Assembly: GCA_050303415.1 (NCBI GenBank)
Contig: JBNLBS010000006.1
Span: 135,411 to 199,410 of the forward strand
Direction of reading: 5' to 3'
DNA from: JBNLBS01 sp050303415
GTDB taxonomy: Bacteria > Pseudomonadota > Gammaproteobacteria > Methylococcales > Methylomonadaceae
DNA: 64,000 nt
In this document: piece after piece, positions 53,976 to 63,601 of the stretch
How the letters are laid out: each line of letters starts with the position of its first letter
Position numbering within the stretch: position 1 is the first letter of the stretch
Notes under the pieces: generated by a model
Told to the model about the DNA's origin: nothing
What the model saw: the letters and a program-made list of their open reading frames with translations, nothing else
The model's database searches: none
Position numbers and translations under genes: made by a program

Positions 53976-56438
53976 ATGAAAAAACAACTAATGATTCTAC
54001 TCTTGTCTATAGGAGTCGGATTTCTTAGTTTTATCCCTACGTTATCAGCCCTGCCTCTTAAAAATGAATTAGCTGATACCGCTGTTAACCGCACTAAAGT
54101 TAAGCCTGTCAGTAAGTTATCCGATCAAGATCAAAATGGCATATCCGATGGATTACAAAGTCGTATGGCGTCAATGGCGGCAAGTGATGTAATCGACGTA
54201 ATTGTTACTTTTGCCGGACCGGGAAGCGGCCAAAGCCGAGCTGCAGAAGCCATGAAAGCAATTGGCCCGTTTACATTACTACAGGAATTTAGGCTTATCC
54301 ATGGTTTTAAGGCCGCCATGACTGTGGGACAGGCTAACGCACTTTCCCGTAGTCCTGGGGTTTTCAGGGTTGAAGAGGATGCAGTTGTTACCACCCAGCT
54401 CTCCGGTGCAACCACTGATTTCGGCGCCATTACCGCAAGAACGGACTATAGTGTTGATGGTACAAATATCGGAATTTGTATCGTTGATACCGGGATCGAT
54501 AAGAATCATGAACAATTTTCCGGCAGAACAATTGCCTTCCATGACTCGATCAATGGCGCCACTATTGCCTATGATGATCATGGCCATGGTACCCATGTTG
54601 CTGCAATAGCAATGGGAGGCGGCGGCACAGGCGCTTATGCAAATATTGCGGGTGTTGCACCTGCCGCTTCAATTTATGCAGCCAAAGTACTAAGTGGTTC
54701 AGGCAGCGGCACCTCCGCACAAATCATTGACGGTCTTGAATATTGTGCCAATCAGACTGCGGTTGACATTATTTCAATGAGCCTTGGCACCTCATCCGCC
54801 TCCGATGGACAGGACAGTATGAGTCTGGCAGTTAATTGCATTTCTGACCCGAATTACAGCGCAACTTGCAATATTACTCCAGAAAGTCCGAAAATAGTTG
54901 TCGTTGCAGCTGGCAATTCCGGCCCGGCCCCTTCATCGGTCGGTTCCCCTGGTGCTGCAGAAAAGGCAATTACGGCTGGTGCGGTTGCAAACTGGTCGGA
55001 AAATGGCAAAGGGGTCTATCTAGTTGCTTTTTCCAGCCGCGGCCCGACCCTTGATGGACGTATCAAACCAGATATTTCTGCGCCCGGTTTGCGCATCCTT
55101 TCTGCCCGAGCGGGTACTACCAATGGCTATGTCAGCTATAGCGGCACCTCGATGGCAACACCCTTTACCTCCGGGTCAATAGCATTGATGCTAGAAAAAA
55201 AACCGACGTTAATGACTGCGGCAATTCCGGCCGATGATATTCGTGCTTTGTTGACCGAATCAGCCCAGGATCGTGGTCAACTCGAGCTGGATGACAGCCT
55301 GATCAAACCGGATAATGAATATGGTGCGGGATTACTGGATGTTGCTCGTGCTGTCGCTTTGGCTGACGGCGGTGATTCCAATCCAACGGCATTACCTGTC
55401 TATTACCGTGAAAACGGTACGATTGCTACTAACGGTGGATCACAAACTTTTGGTCCTTTTACCATTACCCAGGCCGATATTGAAGCCGGCATTCCGTTAG
55501 CCGCTACCGTTACTATTGAAGCTCAATTAATGTGTCTTTATGCCAATCCAGACTTATGTAATTTAATGGGTGGCTGGATTTGGGTGATCCCTGATTTGGA
55601 TGTTTATCTACAGGATGATTCATCTAATAATGTGATTGGCGGATCCGGTGATATCACTTCAAGTACCTGTCCTGCAGCGGGTGAAGCCTGCGGGGTCAGC
55701 CGTCAGGAAACCATTCATTACTTGCCATTAGATCCTTCGGCGGCAGGCGATTATTACATTAAAGTTGTTTCTTATGACGGCGTTGGTGATTTTCTTCTGG
55801 AAGTCTCACATGGCCCTCTGACGGGTACGCCGCCAACACCACCGCCGGTTAATGAAGACCCGGTCGCTAGTTTTACCGAAATATGTACCGGTTTAACTTG
55901 CCAATTTACCGATAACTCCACTGATGACGGCTCAATATCCGAATGGAACTGGGATTTTGGCAATAATTTCAACTCTACCCTTCAAAATCCTGAGTATTCT
56001 TTCCCTGCCGCCGGTAACTATACCGTCAGCTTAACTGTGACTGATAACCAAGGCGCAACCAATACCGCCAGCCATGTTGTCAGCGTTACTGCAAGCTACA
56101 TCGCTCCTGTTGCTGATGCAGGCGGGACTTACGAAGCGACTTTAGACAAGGGAAAAAATATTGCTGTTGTGCTTGATGGCAGTTTATCATCCGATAGCGA
56201 TGGCTCAATCGTTTCATGGCTCTGGTACCAGGGTGGACAGCAGATAGCTTCGGGCGAAACGGCCAGTGTAAACTTTAAGGAAGGCACATATAACATTCAA
56301 CTAACTGTAGTTGATAATGATGGCCTGGAGGGAAGTGATGCAACGACAGTTACCGTTTTGCCTAAAGGCGGCGATAGCAGCGGAGGAAGCAGCGGACCGG
56401 ATTGCAATGCAAAACCTAACCACCCCAAATGTCAATGA
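53976..56438 (+). CDS. Secreted subtilisin-like serine protease (S8) with PKD domains
   Basis: The 820-residue secreted protease has a signal peptide (about 1-26), a propeptide (about 70-140, FKAAMTVGQANALSRSPGVF) and the S8 domain (about 150-460). The catalytic triad is D171 (IVDTGID), H204 (HGHGTHVAAI) and S392 (SGTSMATP). A beta-sandwich region (about 470-620) and two PKD-like domains (about 630-710 and 715-800; WNWDFGNNFNSTLQNPEYSF and LDGSLSSDSDGSIVSW) follow. The tail ends DCNAKPNHPKCQ with two cysteines. PKD domains often bind polysaccharide or other proteins. A strong Shine-Dalgarno (GGAGGTG) precedes the ATG. Confidence 0.95.
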   Translation: MKKQLMILLLSIGVGFLSFIPTLSALPLKNELADTAVNRTKVKPVSKLSDQDQNGISDGLQSRMASMAASDVIDVIVTFAGPGSGQSRAAEAMKAIGPFTLLQEFRLIHGFKAAMTVGQANALSRSPGVFRVEEDAVVTTQLSGATTDFGAITARTDYSVDGTNIGICIVDTGIDKNHEQFSGRTIAFHDSINGATIAYDDHGHGTHVAAIAMGGGGTGAYANIAGVAPAASIYAAKVLSGSGSGTSAQIIDGLEYCANQTAVDIISMSLGTSSASDGQDSMSLAVNCISDPNYSATCNITPESPKIVVVAAGNSGPAPSSVGSPGAAEKAITAGAVANWSENGKGVYLVAFSSRGPTLDGRIKPDISAPGLRILSARAGTTNGYVSYSGTSMATPFTSGSIALMLEKKPTLMTAAIPADDIRALLTESAQDRGQLELDDSLIKPDNEYGAGLLDVARAVALADGGDSNPTALPVYYRENGTIATNGGSQTFGPFTITQADIEAGIPLAATVTIEAQLMCLYANPDLCNLMGGWIWVIPDLDVYLQDDSSNNVIGGSGDITSSTCPAAGEACGVSRQETIHYLPLDPSAAGDYYIKVVSYDGVGDFLLEVSHGPLTGTPPTPPPVNEDPVASFTEICTGLTCQFTDNSTDDGSISEWNWDFGNNFNSTLQNPEYSFPAAGNYTVSLTVTDNQGATNTASHVVSVTASYIAPVADAGGTYEATLDKGKNIAVVLDGSLSSDSDGSIVSWLWYQGGQQIASGETASVNFKEGTYNIQLTVVDNDGLEGSDATTVTVLPKGGDSSGGSSGPDCNAKPNHPKCQ

Positions 56439-56485
56439 TATAAGGAAATACTTGATAGTCTAAGTTACCGGTTCAGTGTTTAAAC

Positions 56486-56520
56486 GCAGGCCTGGAATAC
56501 ACGAACAATTCCGGGCCTGC
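56486..56520 (+). terminator. GC-rich hairpin after the subtilase gene
   Basis: GCAGGCC (56486-56492) and GGAAT pair with ATTCC and GGCCTGC (to 56520) with one mismatch. It is 48 bases after the subtilase stop. There is no T-tract, so termination is probable but unproven. Confidence 0.5.
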
Positions 56521-56605
56521 CTGATACGCCGTATTAACACCACCATCCCGGTCTACTTAAATCAATATAAATGACAAGTAAACTATCTGTCGGATTTAAG
56601 GCCGT

Positions 56606-57144
56606 TTAATCGATGCCAATATCTTCAATATAATGATCATTATCCGAAAAATCCTTAACACCGACTACATACAAAACTGAAGCTCGCACCACTTCTCTTA
56701 ATTGGCTTAGCGCCCAGCCATAATCAGGATCAATTAAACGACAGGCCCTGCATGCCACCAGTTCCGTCACGATATCCGAAATTTTGGTACTCCCCACAGC
56801 AGACAGTGGAAAGCCTGTCACAGTGGTTAAATCATTAACGCCCAGCGCCTGTTTAAACTTTACCCAGGACCTTCGTTGACCTTTTTTAGGAAAAAAACGG
56901 CCAGTTTACTGTTGATTTTTACTTGGCTGCGCGGGATATTAAATTCATTGATCAAAACAGTCCTAACCCGATTATAGGCTGCCTGATTTAAACAACGACC
57001 GGTTTTACCATTGACTTTAACCAACGTTGATAACAGCTCAACCGATTCGGCAGGCGTGGTCACCTTAACCACCAGCTCATCGGGTACAGCGATATTCAAC
57101 GACCGCTCCCAGCATTGCACTATTTCAACTGAATCCATGCCCAT
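56606..57144 (-). pseudogene. Frameshifted acyl-carrier-protein-like gene
   Basis: The first frame (57144-56860) encodes 94 residues starting MGMDSVEIVQCWERSLNIAV, which resembles the serine region of acyl carrier proteins (D-S-V-E-I-V). A CLNQAAYNRVRTVLINEF helix follows and it stops after KKVNEGPG. Adding one base in the A7 run (56891-56897 on the plus strand) gives PKKGQRRSWVKFKQALGV and reads on in the second frame to 56606, ending DNDHYIEDIGID. The continuous reading of about 180 residues fits an ACP-like family better than either part. The break is either a real frameshift or a homopolymer sequencing error. No other lipid synthesis gene is adjacent. Confidence 0.7.
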
Positions 57145-57339
57145 CTTTATAAACCCTACAGTTAATTGGTATAAATAATAGTCTTAGCTTATCCTTTGAT
57201 TATGTTAACGCCAGATTTAAACTGATATCTCTAACCATTATGATTAACCGGCTTGGGAACATTTACCGGATATCAACGTCGGAAATAATATAGAATCATT
57301 ATTAAAAAAATAAGCATCTTAACCCGGAGTCATACAATC

Positions 57340-58128
57340 ATGAAAACCCAGACCAAAAATTTTTTTTACTGCCTAGGGTTATTTACATTATTGTTTAGTC
57401 TGTCTGCAACGGCTGCTGATTTAAACAGAGAAGAAGTCATTAAACTACTGGATAAAGCCGATAAGCAAAATCCTGCGCCACTACGTAAAAAAGACCTTCG
57501 CGGCCTCGATTTATCCGGTCTGGACCTTCGCTATGCCAATTTATGGGGCTCGGATTTGAGGGATGCCAACCTCAGCAACAGTAATTTATCCGGTTTAAAT
57601 TTGGACCTAACGGTAATGAGAGGCATTAATTTATCCGGCGCCAATCTTGCCAACGCCAGTATCTTCGGGGTCACTATGATCGGAGCAGATCTTAGCCATG
57701 CCAACCTTAAAGGCAGCCGGATAATTGCTATTCTCGATGGCGCCAACCTGAGCAATGCCGACTTGAGCAACGCCGATTGGGGTGCGGATATGAAAAATCA
57801 GCCGATGGGTTTAATGCGTGTCAGCTTAAAAGGTGCAAACTTATCCAACGCCAACCTGAGCAATGCCAACCTGAGCCGCGCAATGTTAAAATTCGCCGAC
57901 CTATCCGATGCGAACCTACAAAATGCCGTGTTATATGCCGCTGAACTTGGCAAAGCGAACTTTTCCGGGGCCAATTTAAACAACGCAGATTTTTCTGCCG
58001 GCAAACTGAACGATACCAGTTTTAAAGGTGCCGATTTAACCGGTGCGCGTTTTGTTGATATCAGCAACACATCAGCCTTGCGCGCTTTAGATGCCGGGAT
58101 AAATAAAGAAGCGGCTATTTTTGACTAA
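57340..58128 (+). CDS. Exported pentapeptide-repeat protein
   Basis: The 262-residue protein has a signal peptide (about 1-26; LGLFTLLFSLSATAAD). From residue about 47 it is almost entirely A(N/D)LxN-type pentapeptide repeats (for example LSNADLSNADWG, ANLSNANLSNANLSRAM), which fold into a right-handed square beta-helix. Pentapeptide proteins bind other proteins; no partner can be named. A Shine-Dalgarno (GGAG) lies about 11 bases before the ATG. It is flanked by unrelated genes. Confidence 0.88.
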   Translation: MKTQTKNFFYCLGLFTLLFSLSATAADLNREEVIKLLDKADKQNPAPLRKKDLRGLDLSGLDLRYANLWGSDLRDANLSNSNLSGLNLDLTVMRGINLSGANLANASIFGVTMIGADLSHANLKGSRIIAILDGANLSNADLSNADWGADMKNQPMGLMRVSLKGANLSNANLSNANLSRAMLKFADLSDANLQNAVLYAAELGKANFSGANLNNADFSAGKLNDTSFKGADLTGARFVDISNTSALRALDAGINKEAAIFD

Positions 58129-58238
58129 TTTAAGAATTGCTCGACTGAAAACATTCTCAAAAGAAGGCCTACTTTTTACTAACGTTTAAGCCCGCCTTTT
58201 TACACCGCCCGAACTCTACGCATTTGCTTACCGGAAAA

Positions 58239-58273
58239 TGTAGGTCGGTTTAGTGCAAACGTAACCCGACAAA
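58239..58273. repeat. REP-like palindromic element
   Basis: TGTAGGTCGGTTTAGTGCAA followed by ACGTAACCCGACA forms an imperfect palindrome around GTCGG/CCGAC (58244 onward). It resembles the dispersed GTAGGTCGGG...GTAACCCGAC elements common in bacterial genomes. It lies in the gap after the pentapeptide gene. Confidence 0.5.
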
Positions 58274-58373
58274 ATTATTAGCTATTATATCTACAACTAC
58301 ACCCCATGAATATGAGCCTGAACAAAGAGAAACCCTTGTAAAGTAGATCGAGCCCTTGATTTCCATTGACCCC

Positions 58374-58769
58374 TTAAATTGCCTTTTTGGAAATAACCCA
58401 ATTTCGCGCACTTTCTAAATCATGGAATAATTTAATATCCCAAGAAATCTCACACGCCGTTACAGCTTCTATATAGTGCAAGCAAGCTTGCGTTGAAAAC
58501 TCATCCTTCTCATTGGTAATTAAAGCTAATTTGATATTTCTTACATGACTGGAAGCCGCGCTACAGTCCATGCCTGCAGCATATTCAATATCGTCTTCAT
58601 CGATATCTATGCCATCAATTTCTGTTAAATCCCAAATCTGGAAATCAATATTATCTACCCTTGGGTCACTGTAGATTTCTTCATTTGCAGCATTGTTTGA
58701 TCTGCCGTCAAAGACCCCATCAAATCTGACATAGACGCCATTTAACTCCCAATTTACTTGATACGACAT
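58374..58769 (-). CDS. Conserved hypothetical protein, STAS/SpoIIAA-like
   Basis: From the ATG at 58769 (Shine-Dalgarno AGGA upstream) the protein has 131 residues; the frame is open 57 bases further without support. Its pattern (MSYQVNWELNGVYVRFDGVF, EEIYSDPRVDNIDFQIWDLTEI, ALITNEKDEFSTQACLHYIEAVTACEI) looks like a small SpoIIAA/STAS-type fold with a C-terminal helix LFHDLESARNWV. The function is unknown. Confidence 0.75.
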   Translation of the reverse strand: MSYQVNWELNGVYVRFDGVFDGRSNNAANEEIYSDPRVDNIDFQIWDLTEIDGIDIDEDDIEYAAGMDCSAASSHVRNIKLALITNEKDEFSTQACLHYIEAVTACEISWDIKLFHDLESARNWVISKKAI

Positions 58770-59412
58770 GTATTTTCCTAACGCCCAACTCAAAGGGCAA
58801 TTTGAGTGCAGCGAACATCGATCCACTGCTGTTGCTTAATACTTGTTTATGACCGCCTCCTTAGATTTTCGGGCTTAGCGGAAAAACCACTATCCATGCT
58901 TCAATAGAAGTACGATGTCGTTGCATCAACTAAGGAGACAATCAAATAAAATTCTACACCCAAAATCATCATCATGCCTGCGTAATTGAATTTCATCCAA
59001 AAACCATGTACTTAATTTATGCGAGAAAGTGATCGAGCCAAAGCTTATATGGCTAAACCGAAGAACAAGAATGAAATTAAAAGGAGGCTTTGACCTCCAG
59101 TGAGCCTGACCCTTTAGAGGTCAATCATCAGGGTAACCGCTAAATTTCCAGTACATAAAGGGGAACCAAGCTTCGACTGGCGACTTCGCTGTCGAATATT
59201 TTCAACGATTTATATTGTTCTATATCGACCGATCGATGCTCACTAGATGTTCCTATGCAGGCACGACCTGATGCACTCAGGAAAAAGTAACGGCAGCAAT
59301 AACTAACGAAACGTATTTTTTAAAATCCTTTTTTTTCGGATACGGGACCTTTTTGCCTATTGAGATGGAATGGTCATAAAGATGATATGCTTTGTGATTT
59401 CTTGCTAGGTCT
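58770..59412. other. Gene-free region with decayed-looking sequence
   Basis: No convincing gene is present. Short frames such as MRESDRAKAYMAKPKNKNEI (24 codons, ending near 59091) have no family match I can name. A GGAGG-CTTTGA-CCTCC hairpin lies at 59082-59098. The stretch reads like degraded coding sequence and is followed by the frameshifted flavodoxin gene. Confidence 0.4.
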
Positions 59413-59984
59413 CTACTTCGTTAATTTCTTGGCAAAATATGCTACCCGTGCACCAAGAATATTACCTGTTTCTTTATCCTGCTCATTAGGAGCGACATCG
59501 GAAGATTCGTGCATTGCCTGGCCGGCTGCATCTAAGTAAAAACCCAAGCGATTTATCCCATGGTCATTAAACGGGGTCTGCTCCTGCCCAATCCAAACCA
59601 TCCCGTGTGCATTGCGAACAGTGCTAATGTAAGCAAGGAATTAAGCTTATCGCCAGATAATCCAGCTGAAACTGTGACCCCAGAGGCGACCTTATCTGAC
59701 CAACTACGCGAACGGTAACGTTCGGCAGTAGCGTCCAGGAAGGACTTCATTTGCCCGGATACACATCCCATATATGTTGGGGAGCCGAAAATAATTGCGT
59801 TACTCTGATCAAGGATATTCAAAATCTGGCCATTCATCCACCGTCCACCTACAATGTCTGTGCTCTCGATGTTCAGGAGATGAGCCTCGACACCACCAAC
59901 AGACATTGCCTCCGCATGCACAGCTTCCGCCATTTTTTGAGTGTGTCCGGCGCCGGAATGAAATACTACTGATAGAATCGTCAT
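59413..59984 (-). pseudogene. Frameshifted flavodoxin-family NAD(P)H:quinone reductase (WrbA-like)
   Basis: The N-terminal frame starts MTILSVVFHSGAGHTQKMAE (FMN-binding loop). It continues AIIFGSPTYMGCVSGQMKSF and ends wrongly after LALFAMHTG. The C-terminal frame (59413-59601) starts MVWIGQEQTPFNDHGINRLG and ends GARVAYFAKKLTK. One missing base at about 59602-59612 restores a run like FAMQHGMVWIGQ, so this was one gene of about 190 residues. It either is decayed or carries a sequencing error. The ATG at 59984 has a Shine-Dalgarno AGGTG; the frame opens at a GTG 9 bases upstream. It lies 22 bases after the AhpD-like gene. Confidence 0.8.
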
Positions 59985-60006
59985 GTCATACACCTATTAT
60001 GGGTTA

Positions 60007-60444
60007 TCAGTTATGCTTCATACGTGTTGCAATTGCAATTCTGTTCCAAACGTTTATCGTTGCAATTTGCATGATTGCTTGTGCAAAACCATTTTCCCCA
60101 AGGTGGTTTATCGCATTCTTATTGGTTGTTTCCGACACACCATATTGAGAAATTCGGGTCACTTCTTCTGTTAAAGCCAGGACAGCCCTTTCCTTTTCAG
60201 AAAAAAGCGGTGACTCTCTCCATGCGACGAGAGCGTATAGCCGCTGCTCGCTTTCACCTTTTTTCCTGGCCTGTTCGGTATGCATTTGAATGCAGAATGC
60301 GCATCCGTTAATCTGAGAAGCCCTTGTTTTAATTAGCTCCTTAATTGATGAATCCAAACTGGATTTTCCTAAATATTCTTCCAGGCTTAACATTGCCTTG
60401 TAAGCTGCAGGCTCCAGGCTTTTGATATTGATTCTTCGGTTCAT
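60007..60444 (-). CDS. AhpD-like carboxymuconolactone decarboxylase family protein
   Basis: The 145-residue protein, using the ATG 9 bases after GGAGG (60444), carries the thiol motif of the AhpD-like family, CAFCIQMH, in RASQINGCAFCIQMHTEQAR. LYALVAWRESPLFSEKERAVL, and NHLGENGFAQAIMQIATIN, complete the fold. Such proteins act as thiol-linked peroxidases or redox partners; the substrate is not known. The gene is between the AraC-type regulator and the flavodoxin gene on the same strand, an arrangement that suggests a stress-response operon. Confidence 0.9.
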   Translation of the reverse strand: MNRRINIKSLEPAAYKAMLSLEEYLGKSSLDSSIKELIKTRASQINGCAFCIQMHTEQARKKGESEQRLYALVAWRESPLFSEKERAVLALTEEVTRISQYGVSETTNKNAINHLGENGFAQAIMQIATINVWNRIAIATRMKHN

Positions 60445-60505
60445 TCTCATTTCCTCCAATATGGATTGTGATTAAGATCAACCACAATCTAACAAGATGG
60501 AGGCA

Positions 60506-61354
60506 TTATGAATTGTAAAAATGCGACACACCTTCTGATTTTTCCGAAAGATACTGCCCTGGAGTCAAACCCATAATTTCTCTGAACTCCTTAATGAAAT
60601 GTGCCTGGTCATAAAAACCAGCATCATATGCTAAGGATGTCAAAGATTGAGGGCTACTGAGTTTCATGTGGCTTTTTACCGTCTGAATTCGAATGATTCT
60701 GCAAAACTCCTTAGGAGATAGACCGACATAATATCTAAATCTGCGCTCAAAATGTCGGCGACTCATTCCTAATTGTTTTGAAACATCATCAATCTTTATC
60801 AACCCATTATGTTTCTTAATTAATGCGACAGATTGAAGAACATTCTTGTCTTTTTGACTAAATTTGATTAGTCGAGATGTAAGCAGGCTCTCTAGTATTT
60901 CAATTTGCTTTTCTTGATTCACGGATTTTGAAAATAATTCCGGTTTTGTATCAAAAGCTTGTAAACCGATTTCGCATGAAGGGACAATATGATCGGTAAG
61001 CTCATATGCTGGTACTTGAATAAATGGATAGGATTTACCAGGGTAAAAACGAATTCCGATAGCTTGAACTTCATCAGAAAAACGCATTAACGCCGAATTT
61101 GCCGTAACCCCTATGACAACACTCTTGTCGTCACAACAAAAGGATTCCTCGCGACTGGAACGATAGAAGGGACTTCCAGAATTAATAACCACTCCCACTC
61201 CACCATCCGGACTAAGCCTGAAAACAGCTGGATAACTCAGTTTAATTTTTGTGTCGATAGCCCAATAGCACTGAACATAATTTTGTAGATGTTGGGATGG
61301 GCTGAATTTACGAAAACCAATATCCCGTAGCCTTAAATCTGATGGTTTGATCAT
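60506..61354 (-). CDS. AraC-family transcriptional regulator
   Basis: The 282-residue protein has an N-terminal ligand-binding-type domain (about 1-150; LRLRDIGFRKFSPSQHLQNY, RLSPDGGVGVVINSG). The C-terminal AraC double helix-turn-helix (about 180-275) has IDDVSKQLGMSRRHFERRFR and LTSLAYDAGFYDQAHFIKEF. It would control the AhpD-like and flavodoxin genes 61 bases downstream. The inducer is unknown. Confidence 0.93.
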   Translation of the reverse strand: MIKPSDLRLRDIGFRKFSPSQHLQNYVQCYWAIDTKIKLSYPAVFRLSPDGGVGVVINSGSPFYRSSREESFCCDDKSVVIGVTANSALMRFSDEVQAIGIRFYPGKSYPFIQVPAYELTDHIVPSCEIGLQAFDTKPELFSKSVNQEKQIEILESLLTSRLIKFSQKDKNVLQSVALIKKHNGLIKIDDVSKQLGMSRRHFERRFRYYVGLSPKEFCRIIRIQTVKSHMKLSSPQSLTSLAYDAGFYDQAHFIKEFREIMGLTPGQYLSEKSEGVSHFYNS

Positions 61355-61786
61355 AACATTTGCTCAGCTTGATATTGATGGATTGATTGAATGATAAGCC
61401 AAATGAGGTGGTAGAAAAACCTAAACATTTATTTCTAATCTCCAACCTTGTTTCTTCATTATTTTTTTGACCACCTATGCCTCTTGAATGTTAACCTGAA
61501 CAAAGAAAAATATAAATCAAGCACATGAAACTTTGTCTGCAGCAACTCAATCGTTAAACCATCTTTATCAAAGACAACGTCATCAAGAGTTTTTATCGAG
61601 ATATTAAATTTGCTCCGGATCATCAATTTCTGGGAGCTTTCTCAACTAGAGATACATACCGAATCCAATTTGGTGCAAACACCCAAGCATTGACGCCGAA
61701 CCATCAAATTCTAATTTTTTACGCATAATTAAAACTCCGTGTTCACTGTTTCCTAAAACCTACACACATAACATTTAATTAAGGCG
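61355..61786. other. Non-coding stretch
   Basis: This 430-base gap lies between the AraC gene start and the small exported gene stop. I see no gene, tRNA or clear hairpin in it. It presumably holds the upstream promoter of the AraC gene. Confidence 0.5.
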
Positions 61787-62158
61787 CTAGAACCCCCAAT
61801 GGTCTACTGCTATAACTTTACCCTGTCGATCAAATGATACTCGAACAAGTTTTTCTTCTTTATCATTAACTGATCCTGACTCAGATTTTCTTTGAATTAT
61901 GTACCAATAGGTTTTTCCAATGAGTTTCGGTTTAGACATTATCGGTTCAAATAGATCTCGTATTTCATCTGGATCAGGAAGAAGATCCAAAACAACATTA
62001 TCACTGTCGCCTATTTTTATATTTGTATACTGACTCTTTATTAGAGTGACTCTCTCTTCAGAGGCAAAATACGGGTATTTCAACTCTGCCTTTGCCATAG
62101 TAATGACAGTGGCGACCAATAATATAGAGATTTTAATCAACGCTTTCATTTTATACAT
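61787..62158 (-). CDS. Small exported BamE-like or unrecognised protein
   Basis: The 123-residue protein has a signal peptide (KISILLVATVITMAKA) with no lipobox cysteine. The mature part (LIKSQYTNIKIGDSDNVVLD, LLPDPDEIRDLFEPIMSKPK, LVRVSFDRQGKVIAVDHWGF) has the spacing of the SmpA/OmlA/BamE-type fold but lacks the lipid anchor. I cannot give a function. The start may be one of two ATGs 9 bases apart. It lies 63 bases beyond the sdaA stop on the same strand. Confidence 0.65.
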   Translation of the reverse strand: MYKMKALIKISILLVATVITMAKAELKYPYFASEERVTLIKSQYTNIKIGDSDNVVLDLLPDPDEIRDLFEPIMSKPKLIGKTYWYIIQRKSESGSVNDKEEKLVRVSFDRQGKVIAVDHWGF

Positions 62159-62221
62159 TAAGCACAGCTAACTAATTAATAGGCCGAGTCACACTTTTAT
62201 CCTTTGATTTTCTTTATTTTA

Positions 62222-63601
62222 TTAACACTCAATAATACTCACCGCCAAACCACCCAATGAGGTTTCTTTGTATTTGTCCGACATTTCCATGCCGGTTTGT
62301 TTCATCGCGGCAATGCAGTTGTCTAATGGCATAAAATGTTCACCGCTGCCTCGAATAGCCAGTGAGCAGGCGGTGTAGGCTTTAATGGCACCGAAGCCGT
62401 TACGTTCTATGCAAGGCACCTGGACTAACCCGGCCACCGGATCACAGGTCATGCCTAAGTGATGTTCCAGTGCCATTTCTGCTGCGTGTTCGACCTGTTT
62501 GGCGCTACCGCCGCGTGCGGCGCATAAACCTGCTGCGGCCATGGCTGCGGCTGAGCCGACTTCGCCCTGGCAGCCGACTTCGGCACCGGATATGGAGCTT
62601 CGATGTTTGATGATACCGCCTATAGCGCTGGCGGTAAGCAGGAAGTCCCTGACCTGTTCCACGCTGCCTTGCTCATGTTTAACCAGGTAATAAATAACCG
62701 CAGGTATCACCCCTGCAGCTCCATTGGTCGGAGCGGTAACCACCATATGCCCGGCGGCATTTTCCTCATTCACCGCCATGGCGTAAGCGCATAGCCAGTC
62801 GTTCAGGTTGGTTTGCTGGGGTTCTTGCTGCAGTTGTTGAAACAGTTGTTTTGCCCGTCGTTTTACGTTTAAGCCACCCGGTAACACGCCTTCTACAGCC
62901 AGACCTTTTTCCACGCAATTTTGCATCGCCTGCCAGATTGCATCCAAACCTTGATTCAATTCTTGTTCGGATCGATCAATGCATTCATTGATGCGTTTCA
63001 TTGCGGCTATGGATAATCCACTGTCTTCCGCCATTTGCAGCATTCTTTCTGCCGAATCGAATCCATAGGGATAGGGTGTGGATGACTGCATTTTTAGCGG
63101 TGCTTCCAGTTGGCTGATTTCTGCCAAGGTATTGATAAATCCGCCGCCAATGGAAAAATAGGTTTCTTTTAATACCACTTGTCCGCTTTGGTCGAACAGT
63201 TCAAAGATCATGCCATTGGGGTGTTCCGGTAAGGGTTGGCCATAATCGAAGATGATATCCTGGCTTGGAGAAAAGCGAACCGTTTGTGTTTCATTAAGCG
63301 TTATCTGTTGTTCCGGCCAAAGCTGTTTGACCAGCTCTGAGGCCGACAGGTTGACCAGATCTACCGGTAAATAGCCGTGCAGGCCCAAGACAACAGCCTT
63401 ATCTGTGGCATGCCCCTTTCCGGTAAAGGCTAATGATCCTTTTAAGGTACAACGTACATGCAGTTCTGACGAAGCGGTATGATTGGATATAAATGCCTTT
63501 ATGCGCTGACAGAAATCGCCGGATGCAACCATGGGTCCCATGGTATGAGAGCTTGACGGTCCGATGCCGATTTTAAAAAGATCAAGCACACTGATAAACA
63601 T
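62222..63601 (-). CDS. sdaA: L-serine ammonia-lyase
   Basis: SdaA deaminates L-serine to pyruvate using an iron-sulfur cluster. The 459-residue single chain has the N-terminal domain motif GIGPSSSHTMGPMVASG and the catalytic region ENAAGHMVVTAPTNGAAGVIP. The cluster cysteines lie in SGAEVGCQGEVGSAAAMAAAGL, LGMTCDPVAGLVQVPCIERNG and the tail. A perfect Shine-Dalgarno (AGGAGGT) lies 5 bases before the ATG. It is the last recognised gene of the window. Confidence 0.97.
   Translation of the reverse strand: MFISVLDLFKIGIGPSSSHTMGPMVASGDFCQRIKAFISNHTASSELHVRCTLKGSLAFTGKGHATDKAVVLGLHGYLPVDLVNLSASELVKQLWPEQQITLNETQTVRFSPSQDIIFDYGQPLPEHPNGMIFELFDQSGQVVLKETYFSIGGGFINTLAEISQLEAPLKMQSSTPYPYGFDSAERMLQMAEDSGLSIAAMKRINECIDRSEQELNQGLDAIWQAMQNCVEKGLAVEGVLPGGLNVKRRAKQLFQQLQQEPQQTNLNDWLCAYAMAVNEENAAGHMVVTAPTNGAAGVIPAVIYYLVKHEQGSVEQVRDFLLTASAIGGIIKHRSSISGAEVGCQGEVGSAAAMAAAGLCAARGGSAKQVEHAAEMALEHHLGMTCDPVAGLVQVPCIERNGFGAIKAYTACSLAIRGSGEHFMPLDNCIAAMKQTGMEMSDKYKETSLGGLAVSIIEC

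Noticed and set aside
54131..54596. Minus-strand frames of about 100 residues under the subtilase gene
   Set aside because: Antisense to the S8 catalytic domain; no start signals or family motifs.
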